DNA of 64,000 nt, from assembly GCA_016927835.1 (NCBI GenBank), contig JAFGMA010000235.1, forward strand, positions 1-64,000, read 5' to 3'. Origin of the DNA: Candidatus Zhuqueibacterota bacterium (GTDB lineage Bacteria > Zhuqueibacterota > Zhuqueibacteria > Thermofontimicrobiales > Sulfurfontimicrobiaceae). Every line of letters starts with the position of its first letter. The first letter of the stretch is position 1. Made by a program: the position numbers and the translations under genes. The notes beneath the pieces are model-generated. The model saw only the letters and a program-made list of their open reading frames with translations, did not search any database and had not been told where the DNA came from. Positions 51,226-60,914 of this stretch are shown here, piece after piece.

Positions 51226-53763
51226 TCAGGTGCGGCTGTCGGGTGAAATGAATTGAAGATCGGGGATGCCGTTGCCTTTGGCATCGGTGATCCGGAAATA
51301 GTAGCCCCAATCGAGCGAGTGGTTACAAACCTTGATCAGAATGGTGTTTATGCCTTTATTCAAGGTTACATTTGCCACATTATCATCGAAAATCGCAGAA
51401 CGGATATCATTATATTTCCACACTTCACGATCGTTCAGCCAAACCTTGATTGCCTCATTGGAACCCAGGCGGAACTGCACATCCTTTCTTTCCGGCGAAA
51501 AAACCTTGATCACGCCATAGGCAACCGACCAGTTTACATCGTTGTAGATGCTTCTTAAATTGATGAATCCGTCTCGCATGCCATCATCTGCATGTTGCCA
51601 GGCGAGTTCACGCCCCTCTTCAGCGTAAACCCGATGAATCTTGATCTGTTTCTCCGGCGGATATTTTCGATGGAATCCGCCTTTATTATCAAACGGTCCG
51701 ATGAGCATCCAGGTTGATTCTCGAGGTATTCCCACCTGGCTCAATTGCTCATCTGCCTGGACTTGCTTGCCTTCCAGGTCATATAAATCAGCAATGAACA
51801 GGCGGTAAATCATCTCCAACGTTTTGATGTCATTATCCAGCGCAAACGCAAGCAATATGTTATAATTATTCAATGCCTCATCTGGTTGATCGTATAAATA
51901 TTGATGCATCATAAAATAGTAGTACCAAAATCCGCTATAGCTGAAATCATGAATCGTTTTAAAGATTATCATGATTTCGGATGGCATCACTTCAGTCCAC
52001 AACTGCTGCATTTTATCCATCTGGTTGATTCGACCATAGAGCAACGATAAGAAGAATTTATACCTTAGTTTAGCGGATGGATTGACGAACGACGATGCAG
52101 CCGTCCGTGACAGAATATCGATTGTTTCCTGGATATTAATTCCGAAGTGAATTGAAATTTGGCACAAGCCTATCAATGCCGCTTCGTCGGAAATACTGCT
52201 GCCCAGCGACGCCTTGATGTGGCTATAATTATCCTCCAATAAAGCACGGGCATTTGTCGAATCATGCTGATTCATATAAATTTGATGCATCGACGACAGC
52301 ACGGCAAAATTCGCCTTGTGGATTTCCAGCGCTTTGGAATAGCTGTCAATCGCCTGCTGGTAATTTCCCAGTCGCCAATTCAGCAGCGCCCGCCTTGAAT
52401 GGGTAATGAATAGATTCAGGCTGACAGGATTGGTTTCGAGGCTGCGCTCGTAAAACGCAAGTGCTTTTTTATAATCGCCCTTATCACAATAAATCTGTGC
52501 AAGATGATGCCATGAAGCGGTGAATTTATCATTGGTTTCCAGTGCCTGCTCAAAGCAATCCTCCGCATTATCATAATCTCCCATGAATAAATAAATTTCG
52601 CCGAGGCTGTCATATGGATTCGGTTCATCTGGTGCAAGTTTCTGATATCGTTTTAAAATATCAATCGCAGCGCTAAAGTTGCCTTCTCTGGCATGGCAAT
52701 AGCCGATTTGATTGAGCGCAATTTTAAAATTGGGATCGATTTCGAGCACCCGGTTATAATATGCGATAGCTTTGTCAAGCTGGTGAAAAGTGAAATACAG
52801 GTTAGCGATACTCAAATTGGCTTCGCGGTCATCAGGATAGCGCTGAACACGCTGCTGATTAATCTCGAGCAGCGATGTGACGTCGGCAGCCACACGTGCA
52901 CCCAAAATATTAATTTGATAGAGCTCACCCTCGGTGGCATTTTTTTTAAGACGCTGCAATTTTTCGAATACCGGACCTGCATCGACATAGTCTCCCTGGT
53001 TGAGATATCCGGCACACAGTTGAATATGGGCGGCAACAAAATTGGAATCGAGTTCGACTGCTTTTTCAAAATTGTCAATCGCTTCTGATAGCAATAGTTT
53101 ATTATGCAATTCGATTCCATTGGTATAATAACGCCAGGCTTCGATAGAGTTGGTCGACAATTCAGCGATTCCTTTTTCCGGCTCCGCCTTTTCCAGCGTC
53201 AATTGCAGATCGTTTTTGATTTGTTGGGTAAGCCGGTCCACCATGCTGAATAATTTTTCCAGTCCGGGTCCGCCAACACTCTCTTCCCTGAGAATCAGTC
53301 CTTCTTCCGCCTCGTGCAAGCGGACATTGATTCTCAGCGAGTCACCGCTTTTGGTAATACTGCCGGTCAATACGGCTTCGACATTGGCTTCTCTTGCGAC
53401 GATGGCAGCCAGTTCGACGTCAATTGCCCCGGATTTTGGCAAGCTGTCCAGGCGCTGCAAAATTTCGAACAAGCGATCGGTGCTTATCACCGACAGGGAA
53501 CGCGATTGCGAAAGGGCGCGGATGAACATTTCAGCCAGACCTTTTTGCAGCCATTGCAGATCGCTGTCCCCGGTCAAATTTTGGAAAAACATAACGGCGA
53601 TAGCCCGGCGTTCGGTGGGTTCAAGATGAATCGTGGTTGCAAGCTGCTGCGTTGTGCCTGAACCGGCGCGCTCCTCTGCAAGCCTGATCTTGCGTCTTTC
53701 GCCCTCATTTCCGCATCCGATGAGGTATACCAAAAATATCAAAACAACGATTCGAATTTTCAT
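51226..53763 (-). CDS. TolB-like/TPR lipoprotein with C-terminal jelly-roll domain
   Basis: 845 residues from ATG 53763 (GGGAGG 7 bases upstream). The lipobox is YLIGC near residue 16. Residues about 50-190 match the FlgO/TolB/CsgG-like N-domain: RRAIAVMFFQNLTGDSDLQWLQKG, LSVISTDRLFEIL, and VEAVLTGSITKSGDSLRINVRL. About ten TPRs follow from residue 200 to 590. The last 160 residues, from MLIGPFDNKGGF, form a jelly-roll-like binding domain with VWLNDREVWK and INTILIKVCNHS. This layout is known in lipoproteins linked to adenylate-cyclase-type signalling or polymer binding. The start overlaps the paralogous gene's stop by ATGA. Confidence 0.85.
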   Translation of the reverse strand: MKIRIVVLIFLVYLIGCGNEGERRKIRLAEERAGSGTTQQLATTIHLEPTERRAIAVMFFQNLTGDSDLQWLQKGLAEMFIRALSQSRSLSVISTDRLFEILQRLDSLPKSGAIDVELAAIVAREANVEAVLTGSITKSGDSLRINVRLHEAEEGLILREESVGGPGLEKLFSMVDRLTQQIKNDLQLTLEKAEPEKGIAELSTNSIEAWRYYTNGIELHNKLLLSEAIDNFEKAVELDSNFVAAHIQLCAGYLNQGDYVDAGPVFEKLQRLKKNATEGELYQINILGARVAADVTSLLEINQQRVQRYPDDREANLSIANLYFTFHQLDKAIAYYNRVLEIDPNFKIALNQIGYCHAREGNFSAAIDILKRYQKLAPDEPNPYDSLGEIYLFMGDYDNAEDCFEQALETNDKFTASWHHLAQIYCDKGDYKKALAFYERSLETNPVSLNLFITHSRRALLNWRLGNYQQAIDSYSKALEIHKANFAVLSSMHQIYMNQHDSTNARALLEDNYSHIKASLGSSISDEAALIGLCQISIHFGINIQETIDILSRTAASSFVNPSAKLRYKFFLSLLYGRINQMDKMQQLWTEVMPSEIMIIFKTIHDFSYSGFWYYYFMMHQYLYDQPDEALNNYNILLAFALDNDIKTLEMIYRLFIADLYDLEGKQVQADEQLSQVGIPRESTWMLIGPFDNKGGFHRKYPPEKQIKIHRVYAEEGRELAWQHADDGMRDGFINLRSIYNDVNWSVAYGVIKVFSPERKDVQFRLGSNEAIKVWLNDREVWKYNDIRSAIFDDNVANVTLNKGINTILIKVCNHSLDWGYYFRITDAKGNGIPDLQFISPDSRT

Positions 53764-55832
53764 GATGCGTCCTCCCAATCTGCCAAACGAGCTTTGGCTT
53801 GTACAAGTTCAGGTACATCCGGGTCAGCTTCCTGCCAGATCGTCAAACAGCGGCGCAGCTTCTTTCGGGCATCATCTCTTTCGCCATTGGCTTCATGCGC
53901 CAGCGCCAGGTAATAATAGCACAAGGCGTCGTTGGGCTGATTCGCCAGATACTTGTTGAAGGATTCAATCGCCTGCATCGGTTGACGATTATCCAGATAT
54001 GCCCGCCCGAGATCGTAATAAATTGATGTTGCTTCTATATTATCCGCCAGAATTTTTCGGTATATATTTATTGCTTCTTTATAATTGCCTTTTGCTGCGG
54101 CGAGTTTACCCATCAATCTCGAATGAATATTGCGCATCCTTTCAAATTTTGTGTTCTCGATGAATCGATCAACCGCGCGGGCGGCAGCTTCGGCACTATC
54201 AATTTCACCAAGCTTAAGAAAGCCGTTGCAAAGCGTATTATGCGCTGTGATGCTCTGCTCATTCAACGACACTGCTCTCCGGGCAAACGCAATTGTTGAA
54301 TCGAATTGTCCCTTGCGAAAATAGACGTTTGCGATCAGCACAAGGTAGGTAGCTCTTTCTGAGTCATCTTTTGGGAACGCCAATGCCCTTCTGATATTTC
54401 GAAGCGCGCTAGAAAATTTTCCCTGCGAAATATCGATTTGAGCCAATCCGGCAAAAACTTCCGCCTTCAATTCTTCATTCGGCAGCAAAGTCAATGCTGA
54501 GCGGTATCGCTCCCGTCCTCGTTCATACTCGCCCACCGTGGAATACGTGTGCGCCAGGTTCAGTATCGAATAATAAAAATCAGGTTTGATCGAAAGCGCC
54601 TGCTGATAATAAGATATGGCACGTTCAAATGAACCCAGCGTTTCATACATCTCACCCAGATTGTGATAGGGGGTCGCATCTTCCGGTTTTAATTGAACGT
54701 GTTTTTCCAACCACTTGATTGCACTTTCATAATCGCCTTTTTCTCTCGCCAGCACACTCGCCAGCATGTATGCCGGCGCATAGTCCGGATCCAGCTTCAA
54801 TGTGAAGTCGAGATAATGATCCGCCGATTTGGTTTGCTTTTGGTAGTAATAGAACGCTGCAAGCTGGTAATTCAGTTCCTTATCATCCGGGTAGAGCTGA
54901 ACCAGCTTCTTCAAATAATCGAACGCTTTTTCATGCTCATTATTGAACGCGGCATATACCCAATCGATCTTCAGCTTCTCTTTTGGCGAAACGTGCTCAG
55001 CGTATTCCACCGCATTTAACAGAGATCGGTTGCTTTCCCCGATTTGACCCAAATATTTATAAGCGATGCTTGCCCAGAAATGCGCCATTGCAAAGGTTGA
55101 ATCATAGCCGATCGCCTGATTCATTTTTTGGATCGCATCCGGGATGTATGCTTTATATGCCAGGTGAACGCCTTCGGTATAGCATTTATAGGCTTGAAGC
55201 GATTTGGTAGAAATTTGCGCAATATCGAAATCCGGCTCATTCATTTCCTCGAAGGATAGTTTCAAACCGGTTTTGACTCTGAGCGTCAGGGCATCGACCA
55301 TGCTGAAAACATGCTCCAATCCCTCGCCTTCGATGTTTTCTTCCTTTAGCAGCATCCCGGAATTGCAATCGTAAAGCTGCACATTGATCGACAGCATATT
55401 CTGAACGAGGTAAAAACTTCCGTATATCACCGCCTCGGCATGCGCAAACTGCCCGATTTGGGAAATAGTCCGGTCATCAAGTTCACCATGGGGATCTATT
55501 TCGAGACTTTTGAAAATATCGAGAATTCGCTGCAGGGTGATAACATTCAGAATCCTCGATTGAGAAAGGTCTCGGATCAGCATATCGGCAATGCCCCTGG
55601 AAAGCCACTCCAGATTTTCCCTCCCGCTTTGATTTCTGAAAGTAAGCACCGCAATACTTCGTCTGATCCCGGCATTCAATTTCAAAAAAGTTGTGTCTTT
55701 AGCGCCCGGATGCAGACCGGTGTCAGATTTATCGATAGCCAGCCGGATCTTCCGCTTATGATTTCCCGATTGCTGACAATTTAGAAAAACCAGCAGGATT
55801 GAAAGATAAACGAAGATGAACTTGAGTTTCAT
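53760..55832 (-). CDS. TolB-like/TPR lipoprotein, paralog without the jelly-roll domain
   Basis: 690 residues from ATG 55832 (GGAG 9 bases upstream). The hydrophobic N-terminus ends at FLNCQQ, an imperfect lipobox. The TolB-like domain is RSIAVLTFRNQSGRENLEWLS, LNVITLQRILDI, and AEAVIYGSFYLVQNMLSINVQL. More than ten TPR units follow to the end, for example YHNLGEMYETLGSFERA and YYDLGRAYLDNRQPMQA. It is colinear with the next gene over TolB and TPR parts but ends without the C-terminal domain. ATGA overlap joins both genes, a clear duplication. It lies 108 bp after the SpoIIE-type phosphatase gene on the same strand. Confidence 0.85.
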   Translation of the reverse strand: MKLKFIFVYLSILLVFLNCQQSGNHKRKIRLAIDKSDTGLHPGAKDTTFLKLNAGIRRSIAVLTFRNQSGRENLEWLSRGIADMLIRDLSQSRILNVITLQRILDIFKSLEIDPHGELDDRTISQIGQFAHAEAVIYGSFYLVQNMLSINVQLYDCNSGMLLKEENIEGEGLEHVFSMVDALTLRVKTGLKLSFEEMNEPDFDIAQISTKSLQAYKCYTEGVHLAYKAYIPDAIQKMNQAIGYDSTFAMAHFWASIAYKYLGQIGESNRSLLNAVEYAEHVSPKEKLKIDWVYAAFNNEHEKAFDYLKKLVQLYPDDKELNYQLAAFYYYQKQTKSADHYLDFTLKLDPDYAPAYMLASVLAREKGDYESAIKWLEKHVQLKPEDATPYHNLGEMYETLGSFERAISYYQQALSIKPDFYYSILNLAHTYSTVGEYERGRERYRSALTLLPNEELKAEVFAGLAQIDISQGKFSSALRNIRRALAFPKDDSERATYLVLIANVYFRKGQFDSTIAFARRAVSLNEQSITAHNTLCNGFLKLGEIDSAEAAARAVDRFIENTKFERMRNIHSRLMGKLAAAKGNYKEAINIYRKILADNIEATSIYYDLGRAYLDNRQPMQAIESFNKYLANQPNDALCYYYLALAHEANGERDDARKKLRRCLTIWQEADPDVPELVQAKARLADWEDAS

Positions 55833-55939
55833 CGGCTTTGCTCCAATATTTTCGACCCTGACTTCCTGAAAAGAAAATGCAGTATTTTCCAAAATTGAAC
55901 AATAGCAACCGAGCTAATCATTCAATTCAGATTTCGGGA

Positions 55940-57910
55940 TCAGCCAGCAATCACCGTAACCATCGTCATGTCATCGTGTTGGGGCGCGTCCTGCACAAAG
56001 CTGTTAACCGCTTGAATTGTGGCTTCACGTACCTGGTTTGCGGTGCGAAAGCCACTCTTCCTGATGGTTTCCAACAATCTTTGTTCACCAAATTCCTCTT
56101 TCCGAATATTCATCGCTTCGGAGACGCCATCGGTATAAAACAGGAATGCATCGCCGGATTCGTAGGTTACCTGTTGCTCGGAGATATTTTCATCGAACAA
56201 ATCGGATGGCGCCAATCCCAGGCTGATTCCCGGGGGCTCCAGGCAATCGATTTTCGAATCATTAGCGCGGCGCAGAATCAATGAATTGTGACCGGCACGC
56301 GCAAATTTCAGAATCCTCTTTCGGGTATCGAACACAGCATAAATCATCGTTATAAAAATTTTCCGATCCATTTTTCCGTAGAGCCGCTTATTCAATTCGC
56401 ACAGGAGGTTTTTCGGCGAAGAAAATACCGCAGTACTCGAAAGCATCATGCCCTTCACAACCGCCATATAAAAGGCAGCGGATGCGCCCTTTCCCGTCAC
56501 GTCAGCGATGGCGATTCCCACCGAACGATCGTTCAATCGGAAAAAATCGTAATAATCGCCACCGATTTCAGTTGCCGGAATACAGATTCCATCGATATCC
56601 AGTTCCGTATTTTCCGGAGTCGCCTGCGGCAGCAACCCTATTTGTATCATACGTGCAATTTCCAGTTCACGTTTCAAACGTTCTTGCTCCGTCAACTCCT
56701 GGTATAAAAACGCATTTTGTATCGCAAACGCGCTTTGCCCGATCAGCGTGCTCAGGAATGCCTTTTCACCATCAGAATAGACATTGGTGGCTTCGAGCAG
56801 CAGAATGCCGATCAGTTGGTTTTTGGCAGTTATCGGGGCAACGAATGATAATTTGCCGATTGCACAGCACCGATTCAGTTGCGCAACAAGTTCGAATCGT
56901 TCAGGGATAGTACCTGTTTCTTGAGGTGCGCCCTTATCCAGAAAATAGGCGTCAAGTTCTTCATTAATATCGAGGGTGATGTCTTTTCCGGCAACCCGCG
57001 GATACGATGCATTCAGGTGGTAGCGGGTCAGCGAATCCCTATCCTTCAAAAATAGCGCACCCTGTTTTGCATCCAATGCGATTACGATGCGCTCTACGAT
57101 TAGGGATGTCAATTTTTCCAATTCAACTGCAAATCCGAGTTCCCGGCTGAAGCGTTCGATTTGCCCCTTTTCCAGCAATCCTTTGGTCATAAAATTGAAC
57201 GTATTCGCCATTTCACCTATTTCATCGCTTGAGCGGATCGACAGCTTCTGCCGCAAATCGCCTTTGGAAATGTTGAACATCGCCGCGGTCAGCTTACCGA
57301 GTGGTGTCACAATCCTTTTGCTCATGTAATACGAAACCACTATCGCCAGCAAGATAAACACCAGCGCCAGCTCCAAATTTCGCGTGAGATTTTCCCGCAA
57401 TTCATCATTCAATTCAACCAGGGAAAAGCCAACTTTCACCGTTCCCAGGTTCTGATCTCCGATAATGATATTCACGGCTTTCGATTCCAGATCCCGTTGG
57501 CTTTCTTCCGCAAGCTGACGCTGATCCAACAGCCTGACAATCTTTGCCTGCTCTGTACGATCCAGCCGGTGATAATCGCTCACATCTATCCATTCCAGGT
57601 TCAGGGCATAAGATTTCAACTCACTCATCTCATTGAAAATCGCGATGTAAACAATATCGGGATTGAGCGTAATCTGATTATCGATGTAGGTTTGATAAAC
57701 ATCCCAGTCCTCGGTTTCCACCGAACGAATGGTGGCAATATTATTCGCCAATCGCTCCATGCGCAATTTTACCTGTTCCAATCGCAGATTCCGCTCCCTG
57801 ATTGTGAAGATATAGGTCACGGTTGTCATCATGATCACAACCAAAAGGATGAATAAAAACGCGATTTTGAACTTCAGGCTAATTTTTAGCTTCTTCATTG
57901 GCAAATTCAT
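55940..57910 (-). CDS. Membrane sensor SpoIIE/PP2C-type serine phosphatase (HAMP-GAF-PP2C)
   Basis: 656 residues. TM1 lies about 16-36, then an extracytoplasmic sensor region, then TM2 about 183-200, a HAMP domain (KRIVTPLGKLTAAMFNISKGDL), a GAF domain about 265-405 and a PP2C-type phosphatase from 440. Metal-binding motifs are visible: EIGGDYYDFF, IADVTGKGASAAFY, ARAGHNSLIL, YTDGVSEAMN and the ending HDDMTMV. Such RsbU/SpoIIE enzymes dephosphorylate STAS-domain antagonists of anti-sigma factors. The STAS protein encoded at 63156 could be a target, as could others. Upstream of the TolB/TPR pair on the same strand. Confidence 0.93.
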   Translation of the reverse strand: MNLPMKKLKISLKFKIAFLFILLVVIMMTTVTYIFTIRERNLRLEQVKLRMERLANNIATIRSVETEDWDVYQTYIDNQITLNPDIVYIAIFNEMSELKSYALNLEWIDVSDYHRLDRTEQAKIVRLLDQRQLAEESQRDLESKAVNIIIGDQNLGTVKVGFSLVELNDELRENLTRNLELALVFILLAIVVSYYMSKRIVTPLGKLTAAMFNISKGDLRQKLSIRSSDEIGEMANTFNFMTKGLLEKGQIERFSRELGFAVELEKLTSLIVERIVIALDAKQGALFLKDRDSLTRYHLNASYPRVAGKDITLDINEELDAYFLDKGAPQETGTIPERFELVAQLNRCCAIGKLSFVAPITAKNQLIGILLLEATNVYSDGEKAFLSTLIGQSAFAIQNAFLYQELTEQERLKRELEIARMIQIGLLPQATPENTELDIDGICIPATEIGGDYYDFFRLNDRSVGIAIADVTGKGASAAFYMAVVKGMMLSSTAVFSSPKNLLCELNKRLYGKMDRKIFITMIYAVFDTRKRILKFARAGHNSLILRRANDSKIDCLEPPGISLGLAPSDLFDENISEQQVTYESGDAFLFYTDGVSEAMNIRKEEFGEQRLLETIRKSGFRTANQVREATIQAVNSFVQDAPQHDDMTMVTVIAG

Positions 57911-58112
57911 CAGATACCCATTTTCAATCGATTTCGGTACAAACGACCGGCTGCTCTTACCTCCGAGAGCATTTCATACGGAACCAGGTACGCCGTGGTT
58001 TCATGAATCGGATGGTGCGATAATTTTGGGGAATGCAGCCGCCATTAATTTTTGCTTTGTAGCGTATTGTTAATATAAACAGTTTACTGAAAATTGCAAG
58101 CAAATTGTTGGA

Positions 58113-58295
58113 ATGAAGGGTAATGCCGCAGTTATTGGTTCATTTCATGGTTTACTATGCCTCTGGCGTTCCCGAACAGTAGTTTGGGAACCAGAGACTG
58201 AGGGCAATGCCACAATTGTTGGTTCTTTGAATGGTTTGCAATACCTCATGGATTCGAAAACAAGAATTTTGGAACCAGCAACTGCAGGATCATGA
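58113..58295 (+). CDS. Short two-repeat reading frame, possible fragment
   Basis: 60 codons from ATG to TGA. At protein level two 28-residue units are almost parallel: GNAAVIGSFHGLLCLWRSRT then VVWEPETE, and GNATIVGSLNGLQYLMDSKT then RILEPATA. The DNA repeats are about 84-87 bp and about 60-70% identical by eye, with changes mostly conservative in codons, which is what a former coding repeat would show. The ATG lacks a ribosome site. It may be a remnant of a longer tandem-repeat protein or a non-coding repeat. Confidence 0.35.
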   Translation: MKGNAAVIGSFHGLLCLWRSRTVVWEPETEGNATIVGSLNGLQYLMDSKTRILEPATAGS

Positions 58296-58312
58296 TTATT
58301 CAATGAATTCAC

Positions 58313-58341
58313 TTGACTTGATTTCAATAAATTAATATATT
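58313..58341 (+). promoter_or_regulatory. Sigma70-like promoter for the GWxTD-like gene
   Basis: TTGACT at 58313-58318, a 17-base spacer and TATATT at 58336-58341. It would give a leader of about 130 bases to the ATG at 58478. Confidence 0.5.
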
Positions 58342-58477
58342 GAATCAAAATGACACATCGATATGAATCGCGATGTACGCTCATGCAATAAAAATCACCG
58401 GCATGCGAATCGAAGGCAAGCGCAAGCAGTACGCTTCCGGCTCGTTCAGAGCGCATGCCTGAAGCAAGGAGCGATTT

Positions 58478-60802
58478 ATGCGTCAATTGAAAATCAGCCT
58501 TTGGTTGATATATATTTTTGCGGGATTGCTTTACAGCGTTAAGCCTGTTTGTTTGCATGCCGCTGAGGACCGCTACCGTAATCTGCTTGCAGAGGGCTCT
58601 CTCTACATCAAGCAGCGCGATTTCAAGCAGGCGGAACATGTTCTGAAAATGGCGATTGAATTGGCGCCGGAAAAAAGCGCGGCGCACCTGGTGTTGGGCT
58701 ATGTCAAAATGCTCGAAAACCAATGGGGTGATGCAAAGCGCCAATTCGATACGGTACTCGAAACCGACCCGGATCAGATTCTGGCGCATTATCAACTCGG
58801 AATCTGCGATCGGGAAGATGGAATCGCCAGGGATCCGGTGACGCGTAAAATCTTATGGCGGAACGCGCGTAAGCATTTTCGGAAGGTAATCCAGCAGGAT
58901 TCATCTTTCATGGAAGTTTTCAATGAATATGCGCATCTGGAGCGTTATGATAGCAATTACGAGAAAGCGATTGAGTTATGTCTGATTCAAATCAGGCTGC
59001 GCCCCCATCTGACCCGACCACTCATTGACATTCATGAATTTTATGATTATTTCCTGGCGCATGGCGGCGAAAGCATTTTGAATCCATTTAAAAACATCGA
59101 TCAATATCAAATAGAGTGGCTGCAGAAGCGTTCCGCAAAATACGATATCTACTACCTCGGGGATAAATACAGGCAGATGGAACGTTTCGATGCTGCCGAT
59201 TCCATTTTCCGGGAACTACTCGCTCGGGATTTGCCATTCACTCGAATCCCGCTGATGCTATCCCGTACCCGGCTGCTTTATCAGAAAAATCAGCCCCAAG
59301 AGGCTGAGAACCTGTATTGGCAAACGATTGAATCGATCACCGCGTTGTATGAAATCGAATTCGTTTTCAATGATGCCAAATTTATCATGTCGAATGACGA
59401 CCTGAAGGTTTACTTCAGAAATATTCTGCAAATGCAGCAGTTTTATGAGCGCTTCTGGAATGCGAAAAATCCGCTAGCCGGATCGGGGAACAATCCTCGC
59501 CTCGAAGAGCATTACCGACGCCTGGTTTATGCAGAGAAACACTATCGCTACGACGGATTCCGGCTTTTCGCCAATGACCCTGACTTTCAGGGTGTTTTGA
59601 CGTTTCCGGCGATCTTTTATGAGAATACAAAATTCAACGACAAGGGGCTGGTTTATATCCGGTACGGGAAACCCAATGAAATGGCTGTGCAACCGGGCGA
59701 ATTTCTCGCCAATAACGAATCGTGGCTCTATAACCAAACACCGCATAATCCCAAGATGATCTTTCATTTTGAAGTTCATAAAGAAGGCGGGGCGCCGGGT
59801 AACTGGCGTCTGGTTTCAATTCCCAGCGATCCACGTATGATCGAATCCCGACTGGGCTGGGACAGTAAACTCGACCGCTATTACCTGGCTCGAAGCGCAT
59901 TGGAACGCTTGAATGCGATTTCCGAAGTCCAGCAGACATCCAGGGATATCGTGCACGTCGCCATGAATAAAGAGCGGCACACCTGGCCCGGTGAAACAAC
60001 CATGATCCCGTTTCATATCAGCACTGCCCATTTTTTGGATGAGGATCAGCAAGATCGTATCGAATTTTACATTGGCGTATCGCGATCCGAATTGTTCAAA
60101 CGCGACGTCGCCCGAGACACGTGTCATCTGGAAACCGGACTTGCGCTGCACGATACGCTGTGGAATCGCCTGTTTAAGCAAACCAGAGAGCGGCAACTTG
60201 AATCGAATGACACCCGGTTGCTTGCGCACGACCTTTTTATCGAGAATTTTAAACCGGATGTTTTCAAATCGAAGTCAATGGTTGCCATTCACATCAAAGA
60301 TTTGAATGCACCAAGAATCGGGGGTTATAAATTTACACTTTCAGCCGCGCCTTTTCCGCGTTCGGGATTGGTGGTGAGCGATTTGGTTCTCTCATACAAG
60401 ATCGAGCCCTGGGCAACGCAAGACGAATTTTCCCGGCGAGGTTTCAGGATTGTGCCGAATCCGATGCAAGCCTTCTCAAAAAACGAATTGGTCCACTTAT
60501 ATTATGAAATATATCGCCTGAACCTTAAAAATGGGCGAACACGGTATAAAATTAATCAAACAGCAACGCTCATTCAACCCAAATGGCGCATATTTGGAAA
60601 GTTTATCAATCTTTTTCGCGGTAAAAAACGGCAGACTCTTTCAATCGAATCTGAGCGGGAAGGGCAGGCATCCTTTTCGAATGAATATACTGCCTTCGAT
60701 TTTAGTGAATTCAACTCGGGTAAAATCAAATTAACCATTAAAATAACCGATTTAAATTCGGGTCAAGCGACCGAATCGAGCACACAATTCGAGCTAGATT
60801 AG
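58478..60802 (+). CDS. GWxTD-domain-like exported protein with N-terminal TPRs
   Basis: 774 residues. AGGAG is 8 bases before the ATG. A signal peptide ends near CLHAAED. Three TPR-like units cover about 35-170. The GWxTD-type region lies about 320-430: FWNAKNPLAGSGNNPRLEEHY followed by AEKHYRYDGFRLF, then KGLVYIRYGKPNEM, which is the conserved strand of the domain. The name-giving GW-x-TD reads KFNDKG here. The rest is beta-rich (VAIHIKDLNAPRIGGYKFTL) and ends with RIVPNPMQAFSKNELVHLY and a GKIKLTIKITDLNSGQA segment. GWxTD proteins are widespread in the FCB group and Acidobacteria without assigned function; they are thought to be outer-membrane or periplasmic. Confidence 0.8.
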   Translation: MRQLKISLWLIYIFAGLLYSVKPVCLHAAEDRYRNLLAEGSLYIKQRDFKQAEHVLKMAIELAPEKSAAHLVLGYVKMLENQWGDAKRQFDTVLETDPDQILAHYQLGICDREDGIARDPVTRKILWRNARKHFRKVIQQDSSFMEVFNEYAHLERYDSNYEKAIELCLIQIRLRPHLTRPLIDIHEFYDYFLAHGGESILNPFKNIDQYQIEWLQKRSAKYDIYYLGDKYRQMERFDAADSIFRELLARDLPFTRIPLMLSRTRLLYQKNQPQEAENLYWQTIESITALYEIEFVFNDAKFIMSNDDLKVYFRNILQMQQFYERFWNAKNPLAGSGNNPRLEEHYRRLVYAEKHYRYDGFRLFANDPDFQGVLTFPAIFYENTKFNDKGLVYIRYGKPNEMAVQPGEFLANNESWLYNQTPHNPKMIFHFEVHKEGGAPGNWRLVSIPSDPRMIESRLGWDSKLDRYYLARSALERLNAISEVQQTSRDIVHVAMNKERHTWPGETTMIPFHISTAHFLDEDQQDRIEFYIGVSRSELFKRDVARDTCHLETGLALHDTLWNRLFKQTRERQLESNDTRLLAHDLFIENFKPDVFKSKSMVAIHIKDLNAPRIGGYKFTLSAAPFPRSGLVVSDLVLSYKIEPWATQDEFSRRGFRIVPNPMQAFSKNELVHLYYEIYRLNLKNGRTRYKINQTATLIQPKWRIFGKFINLFRGKKRQTLSIESEREGQASFSNEYTAFDFSEFNSGKIKLTIKITDLNSGQATESSTQFELD

Positions 60803-60914
60803 TGCGAACCAGAGGGCTGAAAAGCGAAGGGCGTCCGGGAATACCGTTGCTATCGCTGTGACAGGCGAATGGATTTGTTATCTATTGAATGAAAATCAAT
60901 CCGGAGATATTGCG

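Larger units (their letters stand above)
57911..58477. other. Intergenic region, 567 bp
   Basis: Upstream of the GWxTD-like gene and the divergent phosphatase. It contains an imperfect two-unit direct repeat (58113-58295) and a promoter at 58313-58341. No other gene. Confidence 0.45.
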
